Source: Qipengyuania pacifica (GTDB taxonomy: Bacteria > Pseudomonadota > Alphaproteobacteria > Sphingomonadales > Sphingomonadaceae). From it: 64,000 bases of DNA. Position 1 is the first letter of the stretch; each line of letters begins with the position of its first letter. The notes beneath the pieces are model-generated. The model did no database searches. It was not told the DNA's origin and saw only the letters and a list, made by a program, of their open reading frames with translations. The stretch lies in contig NZ_JAHWXO010000004.1 of NCBI RefSeq assembly GCF_019857205.1, forward strand, positions 186,001 through 250,000, in the 5' to 3' direction. The position numbers and the translations under genes were made by a program. Of the stretch, positions 9,263-18,527 are shown in pieces.

Positions 9263-9849
9263 TGCGTCGGCCTTAGGGCGAAGGATTGCAGCGATGCCGC
9301 TATCAGTCGCTCGCAGGTCTGTGCGGCAGTTTCTTGATCGATCTCTCCACTGCGCACGAGACGGGCCAGCGCTTCCGGGATGGCCCCATTCAGCTCTATG
9401 AGGACGAATGCTTCGCGCGGCTCCAGTGCGAGCGCATGGCAGGTTTGAGTGGCCAATGAACGCGCCAGGCGCATGAACCGTTTGCGGCTTTCCTGTCCCA
9501 GCGGGCTATCCTGATTGCGTTCCCTCAGGATCAGCTGGAGCACCGGCCCTGCTTCCACCAGATAGTGAAAATATGCCAGATTGGCGCCGATCGCCCTGCG
9601 CTCGAAGGCCTCGCCATCATCACCTTGCAGGGGCAGGTGTTCTTCCAGCCGGCCAAGATGAATCTGGAAGATCGCATCGAGTATGGCGGGAACCCCGTCG
9701 TAATAGACGTACAGAAGGCTGCGGCTCACTCCGATACGGTCGGCAATATCATTTAGCGTCAGGCTGACCGATCGCGTTTCGAGCATGATCGCCTCGGCCA
9801 CCTCCAGCACCTGACCGGCCCGATCGCCCCCATCCTCGAATTCCGTCAT
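9259..9849 (-). CDS. TetR/AcrR family regulator
   Basis: With the ATG at 9849 this gives 196 residues, the usual TetR length; the frame is open to a TTG at 9963, but those 38 extra residues look unrelated to the family. The HTH is LTLNDIADRIGVSRSLLYVYYDGV at about residues 31-54 of the short form, preceded by an acidic N-terminus. A helical ligand domain follows (FHYLVEAGPVLQLILRERN). It is divergent from the MmgE/PrpD gene, separated by 128 bases, and convergent with the two-HTH regulator, with a four-base overlap of the stop codons. Probable target: the MmgE/PrpD gene and/or its own promoter (inference). Confidence 0.85.
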   Translation of the reverse strand: MTEFEDGGDRAGQVLEVAEAIMLETRSVSLTLNDIADRIGVSRSLLYVYYDGVPAILDAIFQIHLGRLEEHLPLQGDDGEAFERRAIGANLAYFHYLVEAGPVLQLILRERNQDSPLGQESRKRFMRLARSLATQTCHALALEPREAFVLIELNGAIPEALARLVRSGEIDQETAAQTCERLIAASLQSFALRPTH

Positions 9850-9977
9850 GCGGAGGGTGTGAAACCAGCGGCCATCGAAGGCAAGGACCTTTCTCCAATC
9901 GTGCCGGAAATCCTTATTGGTTTGACTGTCAGGCGACCCTGGGGCACCCTCGTTGCCGAACAAGATGGGAGAAAACC

Positions 9978-11501
9978 GTGGCGCTGGATTTCACGAGAAG
10001 AGGTTTGATGAAGACCGGGTATGTTGCAGCCACGGTATTGGCGACCAAGGCATCGATTGTCAGCGCACAGTCCGACGAGGGCCAGAAAACGATGGAATCT
10101 CCCGGTGATAGTGGCTGGCTGGACATCACGCCGGACCTGACGAACTACATTTCAGGCGCGGCGACACACACCGTTCCTGCGGCCATTCGGGAGCGCGCAA
10201 GACTGCACATTCTCGATACGCTGGCCTCGATCATTGCCTGCAATTCTCTGGAAGCGGCAACGCTGGGCCGCGCTTATGCCGCTGCAATGTCTCCCGATGG
10301 ACAGAGCCCCATCCTCGGCTCGCGTCAGGCGGCTTCGCCCGTCGATGCAGTCTTTGCGTCCGCCATGACTGCGCACGCAGCAGAAATAAACGACTTCATT
10401 CCTTCCGCCTATGTGCAGCCGGGCCCGGCGATCGTACCTGTTTCGATCGAAGCAGCACGCGCAAACGGTCGAACCGGTTCGGATCTGGTCGGCGCGGTGA
10501 TTGCCGGATACGAGATCGCCGGTCGCCTGCCCAAGGCTATCGGGACCCGCAATCTCTACCTTGCCGGGCTCGCCAATCATGGCATCGCGCCAACCTTTGG
10601 CGCAGCATCTGCCGCGGCAAGCCTGATGGCCCTGTCACCGGAACAGGTCGATCACATGCTCGCCTACTGCTCGCAGCAGGCGTCGGGCTCCTGGCAATGG
10701 CTGCTCGATGTTCGCCACATCGAAAAAGCCTTCGTTTTCGGCGGCATGGGAGCGCGCAACGGATTGCAGGCCGCTTATATGGCGCAGCTAGGCTTTACCG
10801 GAGTGCCCGAAAGCTTCGACAATGAAAACGCATGGTTCCGCTGGCGCGCATTTCAGGGCGAAGGCAAGGACCATGCATCGCTGGTCGATGGTTTGCATGA
10901 ACGGTACGAACTCTCGCTCGCAGCGATGAAACGCTATCCGGTGGGCGGCCCCACGCAGCCCGCCGTGCGCGCGCTGCTCGATCTGCGCGAAACCATCGCT
11001 CCCGATCAGGTGGAAAAGATCGTGGTCGCCATGCCGGGTGAAGCGGCCACTTTCGAACGCGCGAACATGCCCGCGCTCAATATCCCCTATCTCGCTGCGA
11101 TCATCATGCTCGATGGCCGCCTCGATTTCGTAGACGCGCAGTCCCTGAGCAGGCAGGAAACGGTCGAGCAGGCCAGAGCTTTTGCCCGCAAGGTTACCGT
11201 GGTCCGCGATGAAGCGCAGGAAATGGGCGAAGGCGAGGACCGGACGGAAAGCGCGCGCGTAACCGTCACCCTCAAGGATGGCAGAACGGAAGAACGTTAT
11301 GTGGCTTATGTCCCCGGCTTCCCCACGCATCCGCTCGGCAAGGCAGAGGTAGAGGAAAAGGCCATCGAATTGATCGAGCCGGTGCTGGGCCGGTCGAAAG
11401 CAGATCGGCTGGTCGCTCTGTGCGACGGTCTCGACGATGCGCCGAGCATCGAACCGATCATCGATCTTATGCGCTTCGACGGAGATGCCGCCCGCAGTTG
11501 A
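9978..11501 (+). CDS. MmgE/PrpD family protein with a Tat-type signal
   Basis: A 507-residue member of the MmgE/PrpD family (2-methylcitrate dehydratase/cis-aconitate decarboxylase fold). The body starts around residue 50 (DLTNYISGAATHTVPAAIRERARLHILDTLAS), with the family's characteristic ILDTLAS and NHGIAPTFGAA segments. The N-terminal 33 residues (TRRGLMKTG followed by a hydrophobic stretch ending in SAQS) look like a twin-arginine signal, which is unusual because the well-studied members are cytoplasmic. A dehydratase or decarboxylase acting on a multi-carboxylate or hydroxy acid is possible, but the reaction is not predictable. It stands alone between a TetR gene and a terminator. Confidence 0.86.
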   Translation: MALDFTRRGLMKTGYVAATVLATKASIVSAQSDEGQKTMESPGDSGWLDITPDLTNYISGAATHTVPAAIRERARLHILDTLASIIACNSLEAATLGRAYAAAMSPDGQSPILGSRQAASPVDAVFASAMTAHAAEINDFIPSAYVQPGPAIVPVSIEAARANGRTGSDLVGAVIAGYEIAGRLPKAIGTRNLYLAGLANHGIAPTFGAASAAASLMALSPEQVDHMLAYCSQQASGSWQWLLDVRHIEKAFVFGGMGARNGLQAAYMAQLGFTGVPESFDNENAWFRWRAFQGEGKDHASLVDGLHERYELSLAAMKRYPVGGPTQPAVRALLDLRETIAPDQVEKIVVAMPGEAATFERANMPALNIPYLAAIIMLDGRLDFVDAQSLSRQETVEQARAFARKVTVVRDEAQEMGEGEDRTESARVTVTLKDGRTEERYVAYVPGFPTHPLGKAEVEEKAIELIEPVLGRSKADRLVALCDGLDDAPSIEPIIDLMRFDGDAARS

Positions 11502-11515
11502 GGCGGATTAAATAA

Positions 11516-11539
11516 AGGGGGCATCTTCCGATGCCCCCT
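11516..11539 (+). terminator. bidirectional terminator between MmgE/PrpD and amidohydrolase genes
   Basis: AGGGGGCATC and GATGCCCCCT form a perfect 10-bp stem with a TTCC loop. It lies between two convergent stop codons, 14 bases after one and 26 bases before the other. T-runs are weak on both sides. Confidence 0.75.
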
Positions 11540-11565
11540 GAATTCACATTCCACTCTGTTCGTGG

Positions 11566-12744
11566 TTACTCGGCTGCTTCGGCGAGCGGCTGGCTCTCAC
11601 GAAACATCATGTGATCGTAATTCGTCCGGTAAAACATGTCCTTCACGTCCTCGTCGAACCCTTCGAGCGACGTCTCGAACTTCCCGTAGGGATCGCGCGT
11701 TCCTTCGGGGTGCGGATAGTCGCTCGAGAACATGTAAAGCTCCGGCGAACTGTCGCGTATCATACGTCCGACATCTTCGTTCGGGAACGGCGTGAACCGG
11801 ACGGCGCGCTTGAGATATTCCGACGGCATCAGATCCATATCCTTCAGGTACTGATCCGTCTTGCTGAAGGAATGCCATCCGTGGTCGAGCATGCGGAGAA
11901 ACTCCGGAACCCAGCCGGCCCCGCTTTCGATAACCCCGCCGCGCAGTTCCGGGAAGCGCATGAATACGCCGTCATAGACCATGGCCGTCAGGAATTCCTG
12001 CGGTGCGAACCACAGGCACAGGAAATCCGGGAAGCGGAGGTTCTCGCCGCCGCCGTGGAGATCTGCCGCTCGGTCACGTCCATTGTTCTTGAACTTGGGC
12101 GGCTGGGTTTTCGTGCCGGGCCCGATATGCAGCATGAACGGGATACGGCTATCCTGCAGGAACTGCCAGAACGGGTCCAGATCTGGATGGCCCGGGCTTT
12201 TGTCGCCCGCCGGACCCGCACTGAACATTACGGCCTTAGCGCCAGCGCCGACCGCCCGCTTTGCTTCCGCCAGGGCCCGATCGGGATCGTCAAGCGGCGC
12301 GAAGGCGACACAGTCCATCCTGGCATCGGCATTGCAGAAATCCTGCTGCGCCTTGTTGAGGGCGGTTGCCGCGGCATATCGCTGATCGTCATCCGTGGCC
12401 TTGGTGATCGCTCCCAGGCCGAATGTAGGAAATACGAGCTGGCTGTTGAACCCGAGCCAGTCGAGCGCCTCGACACGCTCATCCTTGTCGAAACCGCCGT
12501 AACCCAGCCAGCCCTTGGCTCCTTCGATGGGATTTTCCAGCGCCTTTGCCCGCGCTTCGGGATCGTTCTTTCGGGCTTTGGCCGCATCGATCATCTTGAC
12601 GATGCGGTCGCCGCCTTCCCGCTTGGAATATACCTGCGAATACATCTCCTTGTACTCGCCTTCCAGATAGGGGGCCAGCCAGTCCTGGGTTTCCATGGTG
12701 TGGGCATCGGCGTCGTTGACGATTCGTCCGGCGGTGTACGTCAT
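11566..12744 (-). CDS. amidohydrolase-2 family metal-dependent hydrolase/decarboxylase
   Basis: A 392-residue TIM-barrel protein of the amidohydrolase 2 superfamily. Metal-binding features are the N-terminal VNDADAHTME (DxH), HIGPG in mid-protein and the C-terminal MFSSDYPHPEG, whose Asp is the usual catalytic acid. Members include decarboxylases such as those acting on aromatic acids and hydrolases of cyclic intermediates; the exact reaction is unknown. The ATG at 12744 is preferred over a GTG at 12768 because AGGAGAC lies at the right distance before it. It is divergent from the thioesterase operon, with a 62-base shared promoter region. Confidence 0.88.
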   Translation of the reverse strand: MTYTAGRIVNDADAHTMETQDWLAPYLEGEYKEMYSQVYSKREGGDRIVKMIDAAKARKNDPEARAKALENPIEGAKGWLGYGGFDKDERVEALDWLGFNSQLVFPTFGLGAITKATDDDQRYAAATALNKAQQDFCNADARMDCVAFAPLDDPDRALAEAKRAVGAGAKAVMFSAGPAGDKSPGHPDLDPFWQFLQDSRIPFMLHIGPGTKTQPPKFKNNGRDRAADLHGGGENLRFPDFLCLWFAPQEFLTAMVYDGVFMRFPELRGGVIESGAGWVPEFLRMLDHGWHSFSKTDQYLKDMDLMPSEYLKRAVRFTPFPNEDVGRMIRDSSPELYMFSSDYPHPEGTRDPYGKFETSLEGFDEDVKDMFYRTNYDHMMFRESQPLAEAAE

Positions 12745-12806
12745 GCTTGTCTCCTGAACATCTGGCACGCTTATCTCACACTATTTGTTAGTTCGTCAAA
12801 CGCATT

Positions 12807-13796
12807 GTGGAAATTGATGTCACGGAGGAGTTCGAAGGTGCCCGGCGAATTCCGAGCTTGAAGGTCGGACATTGTTCGAATATCGGGTATGCAGAGGACG
12901 GGAGAGGTCTAATTATTCACCTACCGACGATACTTGGCGTCGAGCACATTGCTTCCGACACCTATGAAGGCGGGGTCGGACCCGCCATCGGGCCGCGCCT
13001 TTTCGGCGGACAGGCTATCGCCCAAGGCCTGCTCGCGGCGTGCGAAGCGGAAAGCGAAGGGCGTCTTCCCCACTCGCTCCACGCCTATTTTCTGAAAGCC
13101 GGGTCGAGCGCGCATCCCGTTCGTTATCGCGTCACCACGCTATCGGAAGGCCGCAGCTTCGCAACGCGCCGCGTGGAAGGATCGCAGGGCGACACGCTGA
13201 TTTTCTCGATGATCGCGTCCTTCCATGTGACCGAACAGGGGTTCACCCATTCCGCCTCTGCCCCCGCCGACATGGATGTATCCGCAGCGCTCGACGCGCT
13301 GGAAAGCTGGCGCCGGCATAATAGCGAAGCCAGCAGTTCGCCGATCATAGACCGTTTGCAGAACCGACCGATCGAAATCGTCCCGCTCGATCCGGGCTCG
13401 CTCTTCGGTTCGCGTTCGCGCGAACCAAAAACGGGCGTGTGGATGCGCCTGCGCGATGCGGCGGACACCGATCCGCTGCTGCAACGCGCTCTGCTCGCCT
13501 ATGCCTCCGACATGATGTTCCTGCGCAACGCCATGCTGCCCCATGCCGTGCGTCCGGGAAGCCCCTCGGTTCAGGCGGCCTCTCTCGACCACGCGATCTG
13601 GTTCCACGAAACGCCGGACTTCAATCAGTGGCATCTCTTCGCGACCGACAGCCCCTGGGCGGGCCACGCACGCGGCTTGAACCACGGTCATTTCTTCGAT
13701 GAAAGCGGCCGCATGGTGGCAACGGTCAGCCAGGAAAGCCTGATGCGCCCCAAGGGGGAAATGCTCGACCGACTTCGGGAAGGCGAAACCCCATGA
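12807..13796 (+). CDS. acyl-CoA thioesterase, TesB type
   Basis: A 329-residue double-hotdog thioesterase that would hydrolyse acyl-CoA to free acid and CoA. Family features are PRLFGGQAIAQGL near residues 63-75, HSLHAYFLKAG and, in the second hotdog, ASLDHAIWFHETPDFNQWHL with SPWAGHARGLNHGHFFDESG near the end. TesB proteins are usually about 285 residues, so the first 30-40 residues from the GTG at 12807 may not be translated and a later non-ATG start is possible. Its stop overlaps the next gene (ATGA), making it the first gene of a five-gene operon. Confidence 0.9.
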   Translation: MEIDVTEEFEGARRIPSLKVGHCSNIGYAEDGRGLIIHLPTILGVEHIASDTYEGGVGPAIGPRLFGGQAIAQGLLAACEAESEGRLPHSLHAYFLKAGSSAHPVRYRVTTLSEGRSFATRRVEGSQGDTLIFSMIASFHVTEQGFTHSASAPADMDVSAALDALESWRRHNSEASSSPIIDRLQNRPIEIVPLDPGSLFGSRSREPKTGVWMRLRDAADTDPLLQRALLAYASDMMFLRNAMLPHAVRPGSPSVQAASLDHAIWFHETPDFNQWHLFATDSPWAGHARGLNHGHFFDESGRMVATVSQESLMRPKGEMLDRLREGETP

Positions 13797-14830
13797 GCAA
13801 TGACGACACCGTCCCCGATTTCGATGTCACCGCGCTGGAGCGATGGATGGCGCAGAACGTCCCCGCGCCCGCCCCCGTCGAGCGGATCGAGAAATTCCCC
13901 GGCGGGCAATCCAACCCCACCTATCGCGTGCGCACGCGCGGAGGCCAGATGGTCCTGCGCCGCAAGCCCTTTGGCGAACTGCTTCCTTCCGCCCATGCGG
14001 TGGACCGGGAATATCGCCTCATCGAGGCCCTGCACCCGACCCCGGTGCCCGTCGCGCGCCCCATCGCTCTGTGCGAGGATCCCGCCATCATCGGCGCCCC
14101 CTTCTACCTGATGGAAATGGTGGAGGGCCGCACCTTCTGGAAGGGCGAGCTTCCCGACTGCGATCCGCAGGAACGGCGCGCCATCTACAATGCCATGATC
14201 GATGCCCTCGCCGCGCTGCATGCGGTCGACCATCAGGCTGTGGGCCTCGGTGATTACGGCGCGCCGGGCAATTACTTCGCCCGCCAGGTCGGCCGCTGGA
14301 CGAAACAGTACCGCGCCGCGCAGACCGACGACATCCCCGAGGTCGAACGGCTGATCGAATGGCTGCCCCGCACCCTGCCGCAACAGGATCGCACCTCGAT
14401 CATCCATGGCGATTACCGCATCGACAACATGATCTACGCGCCCGACCGGCCCGCCATCCTGGCGATCATCGACTGGGAACTGTCCACCCTCGGCGATCCC
14501 CTGGCCGATTTCGCCTATCTGGCGATGAATTGGGCGATGCCGCATGGCGGGCGCGGCGCGCAGCTTGGCGGGCTCGACCTGCCCGCGCTCGGCATTCCCA
14601 CGCTGGAGGAGATGACCCAGCGCTATTGCGCCGCCACCGGTCGCGACAGCGTTCCCGATCTCAACTGGTTCTTCGCCTACAATCTGTTCCGCCTCGTCGG
14701 CATCATCCAGGGTATCAAGAAACGCACGCTCGACGGCAATGCGTCCAGCGCCAATGCCGAGGCGGCAACCGCCCGCATCGTTCCGCTGGCGCAGCAGGCC
14801 TGGGCGTTCGCACAGCAGGCACAACACTGA
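13793..14830 (+). CDS. phosphotransferase-family protein (APH/ACAD10-kinase-like)
   Basis: A 345-residue protein of the aminoglycoside-phosphotransferase/choline-kinase fold. The catalytic loop is IIHGDYRIDNMI and the metal-binding segment IIDWELSTLGDPLADF; the N-lobe has FPGGQSNPTYRV. This subgroup occurs beside acyl-CoA dehydrogenases and SDRs in fatty-acid, steroid and hydroxy-acid degradation, where it is thought to phosphorylate a hydroxyacyl-CoA so that the phosphate can leave. That role is known for the ACAD10/11 relatives and is inferred here. It is translationally coupled to the thioesterase by ATGA; the next SDR starts 18 bases downstream. Confidence 0.88.
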   Translation: MSNDDTVPDFDVTALERWMAQNVPAPAPVERIEKFPGGQSNPTYRVRTRGGQMVLRRKPFGELLPSAHAVDREYRLIEALHPTPVPVARPIALCEDPAIIGAPFYLMEMVEGRTFWKGELPDCDPQERRAIYNAMIDALAALHAVDHQAVGLGDYGAPGNYFARQVGRWTKQYRAAQTDDIPEVERLIEWLPRTLPQQDRTSIIHGDYRIDNMIYAPDRPAILAIIDWELSTLGDPLADFAYLAMNWAMPHGGRGAQLGGLDLPALGIPTLEEMTQRYCAATGRDSVPDLNWFFAYNLFRLVGIIQGIKKRTLDGNASSANAEAATARIVPLAQQAWAFAQQAQH

Positions 14831-14848
14831 CATGCAAGGGAGAGCACC

Positions 14849-15613
14849 ATGTCGCTATTCGATCTGACCGGAAAGGTCGCCATCATCACCGGCTCCAGCC
14901 GCGGCATCGGCAAGGCTATCGCCCAGCAGCTTGCCGCGCACGGCGCAAAGGTCGTCATTTCCAGCCGCAAGCAGGAAGCCTGCGACGAAGTGGCCGCCGC
15001 CATCAATGCCGAACACGGCGAAGGCAGCGCCATCGCCATCGCGGCGAGCATTTCGGAAAAGGCACAGCTACAGGACCTTTTCGCGCGCACGAAGGAACAG
15101 CTCGGCGCCGTCGACATCCTCGTCTGCAACGCCGCGTCCAACCCCTATTACGGATCGATGGACGGGATCGAGGACGAACAGTTCCGCAAGGTTCTCGATA
15201 ACAACATCCTCTCCAACCACTGGCTCATCCAGCTGGCCCTTCCCGACATGCGCGAAAAGCAGGACGGGGCGATCATCGTGATCAGTTCGATCGGCGGCCT
15301 GCGCGGGTCGACCACCATCGGCGCCTACAATGTGTCCAAGGCGGCGGATTTCCAGCTGGTGCGCAATTATGCCGTCGAAAACGGCCAGCACGGCGTGCGC
15401 ATCAATGCGATCGCGCCGGGGCTGGTGAAGACCGATTTCGCCAAGGCACTATGGGAAAATCCCACGGCGCGCGAACGTGTGGAAAGCCAGCTTCCCATGC
15501 GCCGTATCGGCGAACCGGAAGATATCGCCGGGGGCGCGGTCTATCTCGCCTCTCCCGCCGCCAGATGGACCACCGGCCAGATGGTCGTGATCGACGGCGG
15601 CGCCACGATATGA
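14849..15613 (+). CDS. SDR family oxidoreductase
   Basis: A 254-residue classical short-chain dehydrogenase with the Rossmann motif GSSRGIGK at 15-22, CNAAS in place of NNAG, a catalytic Ser in ISSIGG, YNVSK as the Tyr-x-x-x-Lys pair and the C-terminal [12 protein letters not shown]. It probably oxidises or reduces a secondary alcohol/ketone in the pathway encoded by this operon, possibly as the 3-hydroxyacyl-CoA dehydrogenase step missing from the thiolase/ligase cluster. CAAGGGAGAG precedes the ATG. Its stop overlaps the next SDR start by ATGA. Confidence 0.92.
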   Translation: MSLFDLTGKVAIITGSSRGIGKAIAQQLAAHGAKVVISSRKQEACDEVAAAINAEHGEGSAIAIAASISEKAQLQDLFARTKEQLGAVDILVCNAASNPYYGSMDGIEDEQFRKVLDNNILSNHWLIQLALPDMREKQDGAIIVISSIGGLRGSTTIGAYNVSKAADFQLVRNYAVENGQHGVRINAIAPGLVKTDFAKALWENPTARERVESQLPMRRIGEPEDIAGGAVYLASPAARWTTGQMVVIDGGATI

Positions 15614-16422
15614 GCGGCCGGCTCGAAGGCAGGGTCGCCGCCATCACCGGCGCGGGTTCGGGCATCGGCCGGGCCAGCGCACGGCTCTTCGCTGCCGAAG
15701 GCGCCCGCCTCGTCCTGTTCGACAAGACCGACGCGGTGGAAGAAACCGCAGCCATGGTCGAATCCGCGGGCGGACATGCGCTGGCGATGGTCGGCGATGC
15801 CGGCGAGGAAAGCGATGTCGCAGCGCTCGTCGCCAGGGCAACCGACAGCTTCGGCGCCCTGCACGTCATGTTCGCCAATGCCGGTATCACCGGCGGCGTG
15901 CGCGGCGGCTTTTTCGATGCCACACCGGAAGTCTGGGCGGAAGTGCTCCGCGTCAATCTTATCGGGCCCTTCCTCGCGGTGAAACACGCCGCGCCCGTCA
16001 TTCGCGATTGCGGCGGCGGATCGATCGTGTGCACCGCTTCGGTCGCCGGCCTGCGCAGCGGTGCCGGTCCGGCGCAATATTCCGCCAGCAAGGCGGGCGT
16101 CGTGAACATGGTCCAGACCGCGGCGCAACAGCTTGCGGGCACCAATGTCCGGGTCAACGCGGTGCTGCCCGGCCTTACCGAAACCGGCATGACCCAGCCG
16201 ATGTTCGACGGCGCGCGCGCTGCGGGCAAGGAACACAAGATCGGCCAGCTCAACCCGCTGCTGCGCGGTGGCCGCCCGGAAGAGATCGCGCATGCCGCAC
16301 TGTTCCTCGCCAGCGACGAGGCAAGCTATGTCAACGGTCAGGCGCTGGCCGTGGATGGCGGCCTGTCCAGCTCGCATCCGACCTCGCGCCCGCCGGGCGA
16401 TCCCGCCCGCCCCACTTCTTGA
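15610..16422 (+). CDS. SDR family oxidoreductase
   Basis: A 270-residue classical SDR. Motifs are GAGSGIGR near residues 13-20, an acidic FDKTD after beta-2 that favours NAD, ANAGI, SVAGL and the YSASK catalytic pair. The start at 15610 is set by the ATGA overlap with the preceding SDR; the longer open frame upstream is the antisense-like continuation through the previous gene. The C-terminal tail after [12 protein letters not shown] is Pro-rich and not conserved. It is the second of two tandem SDRs that are clearly different sequences, so they probably act on successive intermediates. Confidence 0.91.
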   Translation: MSGRLEGRVAAITGAGSGIGRASARLFAAEGARLVLFDKTDAVEETAAMVESAGGHALAMVGDAGEESDVAALVARATDSFGALHVMFANAGITGGVRGGFFDATPEVWAEVLRVNLIGPFLAVKHAAPVIRDCGGGSIVCTASVAGLRSGAGPAQYSASKAGVVNMVQTAAQQLAGTNVRVNAVLPGLTETGMTQPMFDGARAAGKEHKIGQLNPLLRGGRPEEIAHAALFLASDEASYVNGQALAVDGGLSSSHPTSRPPGDPARPTS

Positions 16423-16433
16423 AGGACAAATCC

Positions 16434-16832
16434 TTGGACGACACCGATCCCGCCCTCTTCTCTTTCGTCAAGCTGACCGTATCCGATATCGATGCGGCGA
16501 GCCGCTTCTTCGTCGATGCATTCGGCATGACCCATGTCGATACGGTCGATACCCCAGCGTTCCGCGAACACATGATGACGGGCCGGAAAGGTTCGGCAAC
16601 CATCGTGCTGTTCCACTGGAAGGATGGGCGCGCCATCGAAACCGGCAATGGCTATGGCCCGGTCGGCATGCTGACCCGCGACCTCGATGCCGATCTGGCG
16701 CGCGCGGTGAAGGCTGGGGCGAAACAGAAGGGCGAAACCGTCAGCTTCGGCCCCGCCCGGATCGCCTTCGTCCTCACGCCCGACGGGCATGAAATCGAAA
16801 TGATGCAGATGGCGGCAAAAGCCGCCGCCTGA
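16434..16832 (+). CDS. VOC (glyoxalase/dioxygenase fold) protein
   Basis: A 132-residue protein beginning at a TTG with GAAGGA seven bases before it; the upstream frame belongs to another gene. FSFVKLTVSDIDAASRFFVDAFGM and the closing IAFVLTPDGHEIEMMQ are the paired beta-alpha-beta-beta-beta modules of the VOC superfamily, with His and Glu (GHEIEMM) as potential metal ligands. It could be an isomerase/epimerase of an acyl-CoA, a lyase, or a binding protein; the sequence does not decide. It is the last gene of the 12807-16832 operon and is followed by a strong terminator. Confidence 0.86.
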   Translation: MDDTDPALFSFVKLTVSDIDAASRFFVDAFGMTHVDTVDTPAFREHMMTGRKGSATIVLFHWKDGRAIETGNGYGPVGMLTRDLDADLARAVKAGAKQKGETVSFGPARIAFVLTPDGHEIEMMQMAAKAAA

Positions 16833-16845
16833 TCGCTCGGTAAGT

Positions 16846-16874
16846 CGCCGTCCCGGATTATTGCCGGGACGGCG
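16846..16874 (+). terminator. terminator between VOC gene and esterase 2 (convergent)
   Basis: CGCCGTCCCGG and its complement CCGGGACGGCG form an 11-bp GC-rich stem around a short AT-rich loop, located between two convergent genes. No long T-run, so it may serve both directions imperfectly. Confidence 0.7.
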
Positions 16875-16888
16875 TCGATCCAGGGGAC

Positions 16889-18511
16889 CTAAAGCGAACG
16901 TCCTTCAGGCAGCAGGCGCTGAAGCAATTCGCGCTCGGCGCTGTCCGGGTCGTTCACCACTTCGGGGTCGACATCGAAGATCATCGTCGCGCGTTGCTGG
17001 ACATTGTAGGCCGGCCATTGCGGCAATGCGGCCGTGTTCGGATTGCCCGTACGCGCAAAGGCGATCCAGGCATCCGCCATCAGATCCGCCATGCGCTTCG
17101 TTTGCGCGGTTTCCGGTCCGGTATAGCTCAGCGAACGCGCCACATTGTCGAATACGAACGCGATATCCAGCGCGTGGGGCGTTTCCAGCCGGCCGCCTTC
17201 CACCGGCGTCTTCCAGTCCAGCCGGTACATGTAGACCGGCGCCGCCTGCGCGCTCTTGCGCTCCGCCTGGCGCAGCGCCGTGTTCCGGTAATTGCGGAAC
17301 GTGGCCACCTGGAAGAACACGTCGCTCGCATCGTAATCGGGGTGGGCCTTGCGCATCCCGGCGATGATTTCGCCGACATCGGCATCGTCCACGAATGGGG
17401 TCAGTTTCGCGGGCAATTGCTCCCATGTCAGGGCGAAGTTTTCCGGACTGCCCAGCCCGCCCTGCAACCGCATCTCGTTATTGTTCGTCCCCACCAGCAG
17501 CGGGATGTCCGCCGAAACCGGGTTGGCGTCGGGCGCATAGGGCTGCCGAGTCAACGACCGTCCATCGACCACCGGGCGATAGAAGGCCGCCTTGCTGCGC
17601 GATTTCATCATCGCTGCCACGAAATCATCGATCGGCATGGCCGCAAGTTCTTCCACGCTCGACACGCCGGCCGTGGCCATCAGATCCTTTGCCAGCGGCG
17701 TGGCCAGACGCGGCGTGAAACCGGCCAGCGACATCGAACCCGATTGGGCGATGGCGCGCTGGAACAGCCCCCTGGCCTGCTCCATACCCATCAGGGTCGA
17801 TACCTTGGCTGCCCCGCCGCTCTCGCCGAAAATGGTCACGTTCCCGGCATCGCCGCCGATCTCGTCCGCATGATCGCGCACCCATTCCAGCGCCTTCACG
17901 ATGTCCAGGCTACCAAGATTGCCGCTATCGGCATATTTCGGATCGTCCGACAGGCCGGCCAAATAGCTGTATCCCAGCCCGTTCAGGCGGTGGTTCAGCG
18001 TGACGACAACCACATCTCCGCGCTCGGCAAGGCGCGATCCGTCATAACCATTGCTGGATCCCGATCCGGTGACGTAACCGCCGCCGTGCAGCCAGACCAT
18101 GATCGGGCGTTTCTTCCCGTCGCTCAGGCCGCGCGTCCACACGTTCAGGAACAGGCAGTCTTCGCTCGTCCCAACCGAATTTTCCCATGATTTGAACACC
18201 GGCACATCGCCCGATGGACGCTGCGGGCATTCGCTGCCGAACTCCGTCGCGGGGCGCGCACTCGTCCACGGTTCCGGATCGGCGGCCAGCTGGAAGCGCC
18301 GCCCTTCGGTCGTGGCCGCATAACGGATACCGCGAAATACGTTTACATCGTTCGATGCGCCTTCGCGCGATCCCATCACCGCTCCGTATGCGGTTTGCAG
18401 TTGCGGCACATTGCCGGCCGATGCCGTTGCCCCTGCCCCGTCCATGGTGGTGCAGGCGGAAACGCTCAGTGCAGCGGCAGCCACGCCGATCATTGCAGCA
18501 CGTAATCTCAT
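16889..18511 (-). CDS. type-B carboxylesterase, lipoprotein (esterase 2)
   Basis: A 540-residue type-B carboxylesterase. Ser231 is the nucleophile in FGESGGAAK, HGGGYV at 142-147 is the oxyanion-hole motif and the His lies in ETPHALDIAFVF. The N-terminus (MRLRAAMIGVAAAALSVSAC) is a lipoprotein signal with lipidated Cys20, so the enzyme is probably anchored in the outer membrane or periplasm. GGGGAGAAAC precedes the ATG. It follows the DapA-like gene by 16 bases and is cotranscribed with it. The different export route from the two other esterases suggests different sites or steps of hydrolysis. Confidence 0.92.
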   Translation of the reverse strand: MRLRAAMIGVAAAALSVSACTTMDGAGATASAGNVPQLQTAYGAVMGSREGASNDVNVFRGIRYAATTEGRRFQLAADPEPWTSARPATEFGSECPQRPSGDVPVFKSWENSVGTSEDCLFLNVWTRGLSDGKKRPIMVWLHGGGYVTGSGSSNGYDGSRLAERGDVVVVTLNHRLNGLGYSYLAGLSDDPKYADSGNLGSLDIVKALEWVRDHADEIGGDAGNVTIFGESGGAAKVSTLMGMEQARGLFQRAIAQSGSMSLAGFTPRLATPLAKDLMATAGVSSVEELAAMPIDDFVAAMMKSRSKAAFYRPVVDGRSLTRQPYAPDANPVSADIPLLVGTNNNEMRLQGGLGSPENFALTWEQLPAKLTPFVDDADVGEIIAGMRKAHPDYDASDVFFQVATFRNYRNTALRQAERKSAQAAPVYMYRLDWKTPVEGGRLETPHALDIAFVFDNVARSLSYTGPETAQTKRMADLMADAWIAFARTGNPNTAALPQWPAYNVQQRATMIFDVDPEVVNDPDSAERELLQRLLPEGRSL

Positions 18512-18527
18512 GTTTCTCCCCTTCGAT

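Noticed and set aside
11750..11775. ATCATACGT followed by GACAT inside the amidohydrolase gene, possible fourth copy of the palindromic element
   Set aside because: Only nine bases match, the spacing and the GTGTTCGGC block are absent, and the encoded segment (RMIRDSSPELYMF) is typical of the family.
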